Positions 45,888 to 53,488 of a stretch of 64,000 bases of DNA are shown here, one piece after another. The stretch is from Clavibacter zhangzhiyongii (lineage in GTDB: Bacteria; Actinomycetota; Actinomycetes; Actinomycetales; Microbacteriaceae). The translations under genes and the position numbers were made by a program. Below the pieces are notes generated by a model. That model was not told the DNA's origin. It saw only the letters and a program-made list of their open reading frames with translations, and searched no databases. Each line of letters starts with the position of its first letter. Position 1 is the first letter of the stretch. The stretch spans positions 992,001 through 1,056,000 of the forward strand of contig NZ_CP061274.1 of the NCBI RefSeq assembly GCF_014775655.1. Direction: 5' to 3'.

Positions 45888-47216
45888 TCAGGTGCGGCGG
45901 GCCACGGCCTCGTCGGCCTCGATGTCCTCGCGCGCGTCGTCCCGGCGGTCGCGGCCGTCCCCGTCGTGCGTGACGAGGAGGTGCGGCGTGCGGTGGATCC
46001 GGTACGAGATGCGCAGGTGCCGGTGCAGCACGAGCCAGGCGACGGCGATGAGCGCCGAGACGATGCCGCTCGCCGCGCCCACCATCACGGCGGCGCGCGG
46101 TCCCCAGGTGTTCGCGACCCAGCCGACGACGGGTGCGCCGAGCGGGGTCCCGCCCACGAAGATCGCCATGTAGACGGCCATGACCCGGCCGCGCATGCGG
46201 GGCTCGACGGTGAGCTGCACGGTGCTGTTGGCGCTCGTCATCAGCGTCTGCGAGACGACGCCCACGAGCACGAGGGCGCCCGCGAAGAGCAGGTAGCTGG
46301 GCGCGATCGCGGCGAGGGCCGTGGCGAGCCCGAAGAGCGCGGCGCCCACGAAGACGAGGCGGATGCGGGGGCGCTCCCGCCGGGCGGACAGGAGCGCGCC
46401 CGCCACGGATCCGACGGCGAGGCTCGACGACAGGAGGCCGAACTCGGTCGCGCCCTTGCCGAACTCGACGCTCGCCATGGTGGAGGTGAAGATCGGGAAG
46501 TTGTAGCCGAAGGCGCCGACGAGGAAGACGATGACGAGGATCACCATGATGTCCGGCCGCCCGCCGATGTAGCGGAACCCCTCGCGCAGCTGGCCCCGCG
46601 AGCGGGCGACGCGCTCCGGCCGGCGGAGCTCGCCCACGCGGAGCCGGGTGAGCGCCACGAGCACCGCGATGAAGCTCACCGCGTTGATGAGGAAGACCCA
46701 GCCCGTGCCGACGCCCGCGATCAGCACGCCGGCGACGGCCGGGCCGATCATGCGCGCGGCGCTGAAGGACGCCGAGTTGAGCGCGACCGCGTTGGAGAGG
46801 TCGTCGTCGGAGACGAGCTCGGAGACGAAGGACTGCCGGGCGGGCGCGTCCAGCGCCGAGGCGACGCCGAGCAGGAGCGCGAACGCGTAGACGTGCAACA
46901 GCTCGGCGCGGCCGGAGAGCACGACGAGGCCGAGGCCCAGCCCGAGGACCGCCATCGCGCCCTGCGTGACCATCAGCACGCGGCGCTTGTCGTACCGGTC
47001 GGCGATGAGGCCGGCGTAGGGGGAGAGCACGAGCATGGGGCCGAACTGGAGGGCCATGACGATGCCGACGGCGGTCGCGTCGTAGCGGGTGAGCTCGGTG
47101 AGGACGATCCAGTCCTGGGCCGTGCGCTGCATCCACGTGCCGACGTTGGAGACGAGGGCCCCGGCGAACCAGATGCGGTAGTTGGGGGCGCGGAGGCTGC
47201 GGAAGACGGCGCTCAC
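45888..47216 (-). CDS. MFS exporter (DHA3/EntS-like)
   Basis: A 442-residue, 12-helix major facilitator protein of the drug/siderophore exporter type. It begins FRSLRAPNYRIWFAGALVSNVGTWMQRTAQDW, with the family's GTWMQ in helix 1 and YAGLIADRYDKRR in loop 2-3. It should export a hydrophobic or siderophore-like compound; the substrate is unknown. It overlaps the upstream marR gene by four bases (ATGA, 47213-47216), so regulator and exporter are co-translated. Confidence 0.87.
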   Translation of the reverse strand: MSAVFRSLRAPNYRIWFAGALVSNVGTWMQRTAQDWIVLTELTRYDATAVGIVMALQFGPMLVLSPYAGLIADRYDKRRVLMVTQGAMAVLGLGLGLVVLSGRAELLHVYAFALLLGVASALDAPARQSFVSELVSDDDLSNAVALNSASFSAARMIGPAVAGVLIAGVGTGWVFLINAVSFIAVLVALTRLRVGELRRPERVARSRGQLREGFRYIGGRPDIMVILVIVFLVGAFGYNFPIFTSTMASVEFGKGATEFGLLSSSLAVGSVAGALLSARRERPRIRLVFVGAALFGLATALAAIAPSYLLFAGALVLVGVVSQTLMTSANSTVQLTVEPRMRGRVMAVYMAIFVGGTPLGAPVVGWVANTWGPRAAVMVGAASGIVSALIAVAWLVLHRHLRISYRIHRTPHLLVTHDGDGRDRRDDAREDIEADEAVARRT

Positions 47217-47635
47217 GCGGAGGCCATCCGGCCGAGGAGGACGGCGGCCTCGGCGAGGGTGGTGCGCTCGGCGTCGGTGAGCTCGGCGAGGCGGAGGGAG
47301 AGCCAGGCGCTCCGCTGGCGGCGGGTCTCCTGCACGACCCGACGGCCGGACGCCGTGATCGTGACGGTGACGCGGCGGCCGTCGTCGGGCGCGGGGGATC
47401 GCTCGGCGTAGCCCGCGCCGACCAGGCAGTTGACCGTGCGGTTCATGCTCGGGGCGGTGACGCGCTCGGCCGCGGCGAGCGCGCCGGGGCTCGACGGCCC
47501 GTCGCGCAGGAGGAGGGCGAGCACGACGAACTGGCTGTCGCTCAGCTCGTGGTCGGCCTTCTCGGCGCGGAGGCGGCGCGCGAGGCGCATGACGCCGGCG
47601 CGCAGGCTCTGGCTGGGATCGGGGGAGTCGGGCAC
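47213..47635 (-). CDS. MarR family transcriptional regulator
   Basis: A 140-residue winged-helix repressor (LSDSQFVVLALLLRDGPSSPGALAAAERVTAPSMNRTVNCLVGAGYAERSP followed by DDGRRVTVTITASG, shown in parts). It likely represses itself and the co-transcribed MFS exporter until a ligand binds. GTG 47635 lies six bases after a minus-strand TAGCCT, suggesting a leaderless mRNA. Operator-like repeats lie directly upstream. Confidence 0.88.
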   Translation of the reverse strand: MPDSPDPSQSLRAGVMRLARRLRAEKADHELSDSQFVVLALLLRDGPSSPGALAAAERVTAPSMNRTVNCLVGAGYAERSPAPDDGRRVTVTITASGRRVVQETRRQRSAWLSLRLAELTDAERTTLAEAAVLLGRMASA

Positions 47636-47641
47636 GTCATG

Positions 47642-47665
47642 AGGCTAGCTCATTAGACAGGCTAA
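47642..47665 (-). promoter_or_regulatory. marR promoter with repeated TAGCCT and TTAG dyad
   Basis: On the minus strand TAGCCT occurs twice (47664-47659 and 47647-47642); the second ends six bases before GTG 47635 and is a good -10. TTAGACAGGCTAA (47653-47665) is a dyad with TTAG/CTAA arms around five bases, the size of a MarR half-site pair. Both would place MarR over the promoter. Confidence 0.5.
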
Positions 47666-47826
47666 CGATCGGGCGGGCGGTGACGGGATCCTCCGAGACG
47701 GCCGGAACGGCCCTCGCCGTCGGAGGTCGCGGACAGGGGCGGCGGGCAGGATGGAGGGACACCGACGGCCGCGGTGCGCCCGCGACGACGCGGGCGCGCG
47801 GGCCGCGCGATCCAGGAGGCACGGAC

Positions 47827-48021
47827 ATGACGCACCACGACGGCACGGACCACGCGCACGACGACGAGGCGCTCGGCGGCGACGGCACGATCCCCGCGGG
47901 CGCCAGCGGCGTCGCGGCCGGCCACGACGGCGGGAGCGACCACTTCGAGCCCGAGGAGGACACCCCGCACCGCACGGACGAGGACGGCGCGGGCGAGGAC
48001 GGCGCGGGCGACCCGGCCTAG
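47827..48021 (+). CDS. small His/Asp-rich protein, 64 aa
   Basis: A 64-residue, very acidic, glycine-rich protein starting THHDGTDHAHDDE with four histidines among the first ten residues. No hydrophobic core is visible, so it is probably disordered; the N-terminal HH/HDH cluster could bind metal. AGGAGG (47814-47819) lies seven bases before ATG 47827, the main reason to accept it. Function unknown. Confidence 0.55.
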   Translation: MTHHDGTDHAHDDEALGGDGTIPAGASGVAAGHDGGSDHFEPEEDTPHRTDEDGAGEDGAGDPA

Positions 48022-48032
48022 CCCGACGCGGC

Positions 48033-48107
48033 CCGCGGCGGCGCGACGACCCGGCCGCGCGGGCCGGGTCGTCCGCGGCGGCGCGACGACCCGGCCGCGC
48101 GGGCCGG
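48033..48107 (+). repeat. 35-bp direct repeat with terminator hairpin
   Basis: The same 35 bases, beginning CCGCGGCGGCGCGACGACC, occur at 48033-48067 and 48073-48107, a 40-base period. The first copy with its flank forms a hairpin: GACGACCCGGCC (48045-48056) pairs with GGCCGGGTCGTC (48062-48073) around five bases. It probably terminates the 64-aa gene, with the second copy arising by duplication. Confidence 0.65.
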
Positions 48108-48121
48108 CCCCGCGGCGCGCG

Positions 48122-48127
48122 TAGCCT
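48122..48127 (+). promoter_or_regulatory. -10 element of leaderless hydrolase mRNA
   Basis: TAGCCT ends eight bases before GTG 48136. No Shine-Dalgarno sequence is present. Confidence 0.4.
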
Positions 48128-48135
48128 GGGTCCCC

Positions 48136-48954
48136 GTGGACACCGCGACCAACCCCCTCGACGGCACGCCCATCGCCTACCGTGCCTTCGGATGGCCGCC
48201 GGCCGACGCCGATACGCGCGACCCGGCCCGCGCCCCCGTGGTCCTCGTGCACGGCACGGCGCTGTCGCAGGCGATCTGGCGCGGCTTCGGCTGGGTGCGC
48301 GGCCTCGCGCCCGCGCGTCCCGTGATCACGCTCGACCTCCGCGGACACGGGCGCAGCGGCTCGCCGCACGAGCCCGCCGCCTACGCCATGGACCTCCTCG
48401 TCGCCGACGTCGTGGCCGTGCTCGACGCGGTCGGCGCGGAGGCGGTGCACCACGTGGGCTACAGCCTCGGCGCCCGCGTCGGCTTCTCGCTCGCGGCCGC
48501 GCACCCGGAGCGCCTGCTCTCGACCGCGAGCCTCGGCGGATCCCCCCGGAGCGGCGTGGGCGTCTTCGACCGCGTGTTCTTCCCGGGCTGCATCGCCGCC
48601 CTCGAGGCGGGCGGGATGCCCGGCTTCCTCGACGCGTGGGAGCGGCACAGCGGGCATCCGGTCGACGCGGCCACCCGCGGCGCCTTCCTCGCCGACGACG
48701 CCCGGGCGCTCGCCGCCTACATGCGCGAGTCGGAACGGGATCCGGGCGTGCCGGACGAGGTCGTCGCCGCGTCCGCGGTGCCGCTGCTCCTCGTGGCGGG
48801 CACGCAGGATCCGGAGCGGCTCCGGGCCGCGCACCACGTGGGGCGGCTCCGCCCGGACGCGTCCCTGGTCGAGCTCGACGGCGCCACGCATGCGGGCACG
48901 CCCCGGCACCCCGACGCGCTGCCGGCGGTGGAGCGCTTCCTGGCGTCCCTCTGA
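48136..48954 (+). CDS. alpha/beta hydrolase
   Basis: A 272-residue alpha/beta-fold hydrolase. The oxyanion region is VLVHGTALS, the nucleophile elbow GYSLGAR carries Ser110, and DLRGHGRSG lies between them. The catalytic His is likely in the C-terminal GATHAGT. The acid is probably the Asp in VAGTQDPERL. It acts on an ester, amide or epoxide; the substrate cannot be read from sequence. It starts at GTG 48136. No partner gene is obvious. Confidence 0.85.
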   Translation: MDTATNPLDGTPIAYRAFGWPPADADTRDPARAPVVLVHGTALSQAIWRGFGWVRGLAPARPVITLDLRGHGRSGSPHEPAAYAMDLLVADVVAVLDAVGAEAVHHVGYSLGARVGFSLAAAHPERLLSTASLGGSPRSGVGVFDRVFFPGCIAALEAGGMPGFLDAWERHSGHPVDAATRGAFLADDARALAAYMRESERDPGVPDEVVAASAVPLLLVAGTQDPERLRAAHHVGRLRPDASLVELDGATHAGTPRHPDALPAVERFLASL

Positions 48955-48981
48955 CGGGCGTGCCCTGATCCCGCGCGCGGG

Positions 48982-50853
48982 TCAGACGACGGGGGAGCCG
49001 GCCGACGCGCGCGCGGCCGCCGCGTGCGCGAGCGCCGCGTTGCCCGGCTGGTGCGCGCGGTCGAGCTCGTCCGGGTGGACGGCGGCCGCGGCCTGGAGCG
49101 CGTCGGCCGCGCGCACGAGCGCGAGGTGGGAGAGCGCCTGCGGCACGTTGCCCGCCTGCCGCCGGCCGACCGGGTCGTACTCCTCCGAGAGGAGCCCCAC
49201 GTCGTTGGCGAGGGCGACCAGCCGGTCCATCAACTCGCGGCCGTCCGCCTCGCGGCCGGATCGCGCGTACTGCTCGACGAGCCAGAACGAGCAGGCGAGG
49301 AACGGGTACTCGCCCGCGGGCAGGCCGTCGACGCCGGCGCTCGTGTCGTAGCGCAGCAGGAAGCCCTCGTGCATGAGGGTGCGCTCCATGACCTCGACGG
49401 TCACGAGCATGCGCGGGTCGTCGTAGGCGCAGAAGCCGGCCTGGGCGAGGATCAGCAGCGACGCGTCCACGTCGGTCGTGCCGTAGTGCTGGCGGAAGGC
49501 GCCGGTGGCGGGGTCGACGCCCTGGTCGAGGATCTCGTCGCGCACGCGGTCGCGCAGGTCCTTCCACTGCTCCACCGGCCCGTCGAGCCCGTGCCGCTCG
49601 ACGCCCTGGACGGCCGCGTCGAGCGCCGCCCAGATCATCGCCCGCGAGTGCGTGAAGTGCTGCTCGGCCCCGCGGATCTCCCAGATGCCGCTGTCCTGCC
49701 GCTCCCAGTTCTCCTCGACGAAGCCGATGAGGGCGCGCTGCAGCGGCCAGGAGAACTCGGTCTCCCCGACGCCCGCGTCGCGCGCGGCCTGGAGCGCGAG
49801 CATCACCTCGCCGATGACGTCGGCCTGGTACTGCTCGAACGCGCCGTTGCCGACGCGCACCGGGCCCGACCCCTGGTAGCCGGGCAGGCTGTCGAGGTCG
49901 CGCTCCGGGAGGTGGCGCTCGCCGCTCAGCCCGTACATGATCTGCACGTCGCCCGGGTCGCCCGCGATCGCCCGCAGGAGCCAGGTGCGCCACTCGTCGG
50001 CCTCGTCGTCGAAGCCGTGCGCGAGGAGCACCTCGAGGGTGAGCGACGCGTCGCGGAGCCACACGTATCGGTAGTCCCAGTTGCGGGATCCGCCGAACTG
50101 CTCGGGCAGGCTCGTGGTCGCGGCGGCGACGATGCCGCCCGTGTCCTCGTGCGTGAGCGCGCGGAGCACGAGCAGCGACCGGCGGACGGCGGCCTGGTGC
50201 GGGCCGGAGTGCTCGATGGAGCTCGCCCAGCTCTCCCACCACTCGGTCGTGTGCTCGAGCGCCGCGTCCACGTCGAAGGCCGGCGGCTCGCTGCGGTGGG
50301 AGGGGTACCAGGTGAGGGCCGAGTCGACGGTCTCGCCCGCGGACACGTCGAACGCAACGCCGTGGTGGTGGTCCGTGGCGGTGAGCTCGGGGCCGCGGAC
50401 CACGACGGCGTCGGGGCCGGCCACGGCGACGAGGCGCGGGTCGTCGCCGTCGAGCTTGCGGATCCAGGGCAGCGCGGTCGCGTAGCCGAAGCGCAGGCGG
50501 AGGTCGCCCTGCATCCGGACGGTGCCGCTGATCCCGCGCACGCGCCGCACGACGTCGGCCCGCCGGTCGCCCATGGACATGAAGTCGGTGACCTCGACGG
50601 CGCCCTCCGGCGTCTCCCACCGGGTCCAGAGGACGAACGTGTTGCCGAGGTAGGTGCGCATCGAGACGGTCGCCTCGGGAGAGGCGGGCGCGAGCTTCCA
50701 CGCGCCGTGCTCCTCGGTGCCGAGGAGCGCGCCGAACATGGAGGCGGAGTCGAAGCGCGGCAGGCACAGCCAGTCGATGGAGCCGTCCCGCCCGACCAGC
50801 GCTCCCGTGTGGCAGTCCCCGATGAGTGCGTAGTCCTCGATGCGCATGGCCAT
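48982..50853 (-). CDS. glycoside hydrolase family 15 (glucoamylase/trehalase-like)
   Basis: A 623-residue cytoplasmic GH15 enzyme. The N-terminal beta-sandwich begins RIEDYALIGDCHTGALVGRDGSIDWLC and is followed by the (alpha/alpha)6 barrel with RNWDYRYVWLRDAS. The acid/base Glu lies in DSGIWEIRG and the second Glu in LLSEEYDP. Such enzymes cleave alpha-glucosides, isomalto-oligosaccharides or trehalose. Start ATG 50853 gives MAMRIEDY; ATG 50847 is an alternative. It is divergent from the G6PD-family gene with 57 bases between starts. Glucose it releases could enter that pathway after phosphorylation. Confidence 0.9.
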   Translation of the reverse strand: MAMRIEDYALIGDCHTGALVGRDGSIDWLCLPRFDSASMFGALLGTEEHGAWKLAPASPEATVSMRTYLGNTFVLWTRWETPEGAVEVTDFMSMGDRRADVVRRVRGISGTVRMQGDLRLRFGYATALPWIRKLDGDDPRLVAVAGPDAVVVRGPELTATDHHHGVAFDVSAGETVDSALTWYPSHRSEPPAFDVDAALEHTTEWWESWASSIEHSGPHQAAVRRSLLVLRALTHEDTGGIVAAATTSLPEQFGGSRNWDYRYVWLRDASLTLEVLLAHGFDDEADEWRTWLLRAIAGDPGDVQIMYGLSGERHLPERDLDSLPGYQGSGPVRVGNGAFEQYQADVIGEVMLALQAARDAGVGETEFSWPLQRALIGFVEENWERQDSGIWEIRGAEQHFTHSRAMIWAALDAAVQGVERHGLDGPVEQWKDLRDRVRDEILDQGVDPATGAFRQHYGTTDVDASLLILAQAGFCAYDDPRMLVTVEVMERTLMHEGFLLRYDTSAGVDGLPAGEYPFLACSFWLVEQYARSGREADGRELMDRLVALANDVGLLSEEYDPVGRRQAGNVPQALSHLALVRAADALQAAAAVHPDELDRAHQPGNAALAHAAAARASAGSPVV

Positions 50854-50898
50854 GCGCCATGGTCCCACGGCCCGCCTGTCGATCCCCGCCACCGCGCG

Positions 50899-50904
50899 TA
50901 GCCT
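50899..50904 (+). promoter_or_regulatory. -10 element of leaderless G6PD-family mRNA
   Basis: TAGCCT ends six bases before ATG 50911, with no ribosome site between. Confidence 0.4.
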
Positions 50905-50910
50905 GGCCGC

Positions 50911-52293
50911 ATGCCCGCCTCCTCCACGCTCCTGATCCTCGGCGCCAGCGGCGACCTCTCCGCGCGCCTCCTGCTCCCCGGCCTCGGCGGGCTCCTCGCC
51001 CACCGCCCCGACCTCGACCTCCAGCTGGTGGGCGCGGGGACGGAGGAGTGGGACGACGAGCGGTGGCGCGAGGTGGTCCGCACCTCGTTCGCCTCGCTCG
51101 GCGCGGAGGGCCCCGCGGTCGACCGCGTCATCGCGGGCACCACCTACCTCCCGGCCGACGTCACGGCCGAGACCGACCTCGAGCGCCTGCTCGCCGCGTG
51201 CGAGGCCGCGCCCGCCGTGTACTTCGCGCTGCCGCCCGCGGTGACGGAGCGGGCGTGCGAGGCGATGACCCGGATCACGCTGCCCGAGGGCACCTCGCTC
51301 TCGCTCGAGAAGCCGTTCGGCACCGACCTCGCGAGCGCCCGCTCGCTCAACCGCCTGCTCGCCACGCTCGTCCCCGAGGAGCGCACCCACCGGGTCGACC
51401 ACTTCCTCGGCCGCTCCACCGTGCGGAACCTCCTCGGCCTCCGCTTCGCGAACCGGATGCTCGAGCCGGTCTGGAACGCCCAGCACATCGCGAGCGTCGA
51501 GGTCGTCTACGACGAGCAGCTCGCGCTGGAGGGCCGCGCCCGCTACTACGACAGGGCGGGGGCGCTCGCCGACATGATCCAGAGCCACCTGCTGCAGGTG
51601 ATGGCGGTGTTCGCGATGGAGCCGCCCGCCACGACCGATGCGCGCGACATCCGCGACCAGAAGGCCCTCGTGCTGCGCGCGACCCGGCCATGGGGCGGCG
51701 ACCCGGTCGCGTCCTCGCGCCGCGCCCGCTACACCGCGGGCGACGTCGAGGGACGCGAGCTGCCGGCCTACGCCGACGAGGAGGGCGTGGATGCCGCGCG
51801 CGGCACGGAGACCCTCGCCGAGATGACGGTGGAGATCGCCAACTGGCGCTGGGCGGGCGTGCCCTTCCGGCTGCGCTCGGGCAAGGCCATGGCGGACCAC
51901 CGGCGCGAGATCGTCGTCACCTTCCAGCCGGCGCCGCACGTGCCCACCGGGCTGTCGAGGGCGCAGGAGCCGGACCGGATCCGCATCCTCATCGCGCCCG
52001 ACGAGCTGCACCTGGAGCTGAACGTCAACGGGCCGGCCGACCCCGACGTCATCGACCGCACGGAGCTCGTCACGACGTTCGACGCGGGCGACCTGCCGCC
52101 GTACGGGCAGGTCATCGACGGGATCATCTCGGAGGACGAGAGCCTCTCCGTCCGCGGCGACACGGCCGAGGAGTGCTGGCGCATCGTCGAGCCGGTCATC
52201 GCCGCGTGGCGCGCGGGCGACGTGCCGCTCGAGGAGTACCCGGCCGGATCCGCGGGGCCCTGGGACGGGCCGCAGGTCGCGCCGAAGGGCTGA
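50911..52293 (+). CDS. zwf: glucose-6-phosphate dehydrogenase family protein, divergent
   Basis: A 460-residue NAD(P)-dependent enzyme of the G6PD family, which oxidises glucose-6-phosphate at the start of the pentose phosphate path. The cofactor loop GASGDLS, the conserved SLEKPFG and the substrate block RVDHFLGRS (161-169) with the catalytic His164 are present. In most G6PDs the block is RIDHYLGKE; here Lys is Arg and Glu is Ser, so substrate or kinetics may differ. No tal, gnd or opcA gene is nearby, suggesting this is a second, unlinked copy. It appears to be read from a leaderless mRNA. Confidence 0.85.
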   Translation: MPASSTLLILGASGDLSARLLLPGLGGLLAHRPDLDLQLVGAGTEEWDDERWREVVRTSFASLGAEGPAVDRVIAGTTYLPADVTAETDLERLLAACEAAPAVYFALPPAVTERACEAMTRITLPEGTSLSLEKPFGTDLASARSLNRLLATLVPEERTHRVDHFLGRSTVRNLLGLRFANRMLEPVWNAQHIASVEVVYDEQLALEGRARYYDRAGALADMIQSHLLQVMAVFAMEPPATTDARDIRDQKALVLRATRPWGGDPVASSRRARYTAGDVEGRELPAYADEEGVDAARGTETLAEMTVEIANWRWAGVPFRLRSGKAMADHRREIVVTFQPAPHVPTGLSRAQEPDRIRILIAPDELHLELNVNGPADPDVIDRTELVTTFDAGDLPPYGQVIDGIISEDESLSVRGDTAEECWRIVEPVIAAWRAGDVPLEEYPAGSAGPWDGPQVAPKG

Positions 52294-52323
52294 CCCGGAG
52301 CGGGCCGGGCGGGCCAGGGCGGG

Positions 52324-52965
52324 CTAGGCGCTGCGCACGGCGCGGAGCACCGCGGGCGCCCGGCGGGGGTCGCCGGCGAGCTCCGCGATGGAGCCGTCGA
52401 GCGGATCCGCGTCGAACACGGCGAGCTCGCGCGCGACCGCATCGCGACGCGCGGCCACGTCGTCGTCGGCGCGCCCCGACGCGCGGGCGTCCTCCAGCGG
52501 GAGGCCGGCCGTGGCGGGGGAGGCGCCGAGCGCGAGGGCGACGTCGCGCGCGATGTGCGCCGTCATCATCTCGTCGAAGAAGCCCGCGGTCGTGTCGGGC
52601 GTGCGGCGCACGAGCGCCCATGCGCCCTCGGGGCCGAAGTGGTGCGCGAGCGCGGCCTGGACGACGAGGGCGAGCGGCCGCAGGTCGGGCTCGGGAGCGG
52701 TGACCGCGCCCGCCTCGTCGTCACGGGACGGGGGAGCGCCGGCGTCCGTCGGCTCGAGCTTGTGCGCGGCGACGTGCGCCGGACGGACGGGACCGCCGTG
52801 CAGGCGGGCGGCGATGGCGGCGAGCTCACCGGTGGCGAGCGAGACGGCGGGGGCGGGCGCGTGGGCCGCGTCGGGCGGGACCGCCCGCCGGTCGGCGGGA
52901 TCCGACACGGACGCGGCGGGCGCGGCCTCGGTCGGGACGGACTTGCCTCTGCGCCACCGGAACAT
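52324..52965 (-). CDS. hypothetical protein, 213 aa
   Basis: A soluble protein: a basic N terminus (FRWRRGKS), an Ala/Pro-rich linker to about residue 95, then a helical domain with PLALVVQAALAHHFGPEGAWALVRRTPDTT and FFDEMMTAHIARDVALALG. The HH and DE/MM residues could form a metal or substrate site, but no family is recognised. ATG 52965 is preferred because GGGAGG lies about ten bases before it; the frame is open to 53061. It is convergent with the G6PD gene. Confidence 0.65.
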   Translation of the reverse strand: MFRWRRGKSVPTEAAPAASVSDPADRRAVPPDAAHAPAPAVSLATGELAAIAARLHGGPVRPAHVAAHKLEPTDAGAPPSRDDEAGAVTAPEPDLRPLALVVQAALAHHFGPEGAWALVRRTPDTTAGFFDEMMTAHIARDVALALGASPATAGLPLEDARASGRADDDVAARRDAVARELAVFDADPLDGSIAELAGDPRRAPAVLRAVRSA

Positions 52966-53137
52966 GATCCACGGCCTCCCCGATCGCACCGCCGCGATCG
53001 GGTCCATGATCGTGCGCGACACGCCCGGGCGAGACGGCGACACGCCGGGGACGGCGGGCATCGGTCAGCTGAGGGACGCCGAGACGGCGTGACGGACGCG
53101 CGCGCCCGGCGGGCGCGCGCGTCACGTGGGGGAGCGG

Positions 53138-53326
53138 CTAGTTGCCGAGCTGCCCGTCGCGCGAGTCCTCGACGACGGTGCCGATCGCGATCGCCATGGT
53201 GATGCCCCAGCTCAGCCACATGAGGCCGAGCTTCCAGTCGCGCGGGCCCCGGCGGGTGGTCTGCAGGGTGCTCCAGCCGCCGATGAGGGCGCTGAGGACG
53301 CTGCCGTTCAGGATGTACTTGCGCAT
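53138..53326 (-). CDS. small membrane protein, 62 aa
   Basis: A 62-residue protein with two hydrophobic segments (about residues 5-20 and 33-50, KLGLMWLSWGITMAIAIGTVV) joined by a basic turn TTRRGPRDW. GGGAGG lies five bases before ATG 53326, which makes the gene credible. It is divergent from the SLC13-like permease. Function unknown. Confidence 0.68.
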   Translation of the reverse strand: MRKYILNGSVLSALIGGWSTLQTTRRGPRDWKLGLMWLSWGITMAIAIGTVVEDSRDGQLGN

Positions 53327-53488
53327 GACACCTCCCAGTGTGCTTCCACGGTACCGGGAACCGGCCGCCGTGACCGCCGGGCGGCGGGCCGACCGGCCGC
53401 GGCCCGGCGCCCCGTCCCGTTTCCGCAGGCGGCGCGGGCTCCCGGCGGCCCATGAGTACAGTGATCGCGGATCAGACAGGAGGCGCCC

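Noticed and set aside
48033-48107. CRISPR array
   Set aside because: There are only two 35-bp copies with a 5-base gap, each GC-rich and hairpin-forming, and no cas genes. This is a duplicated terminator.
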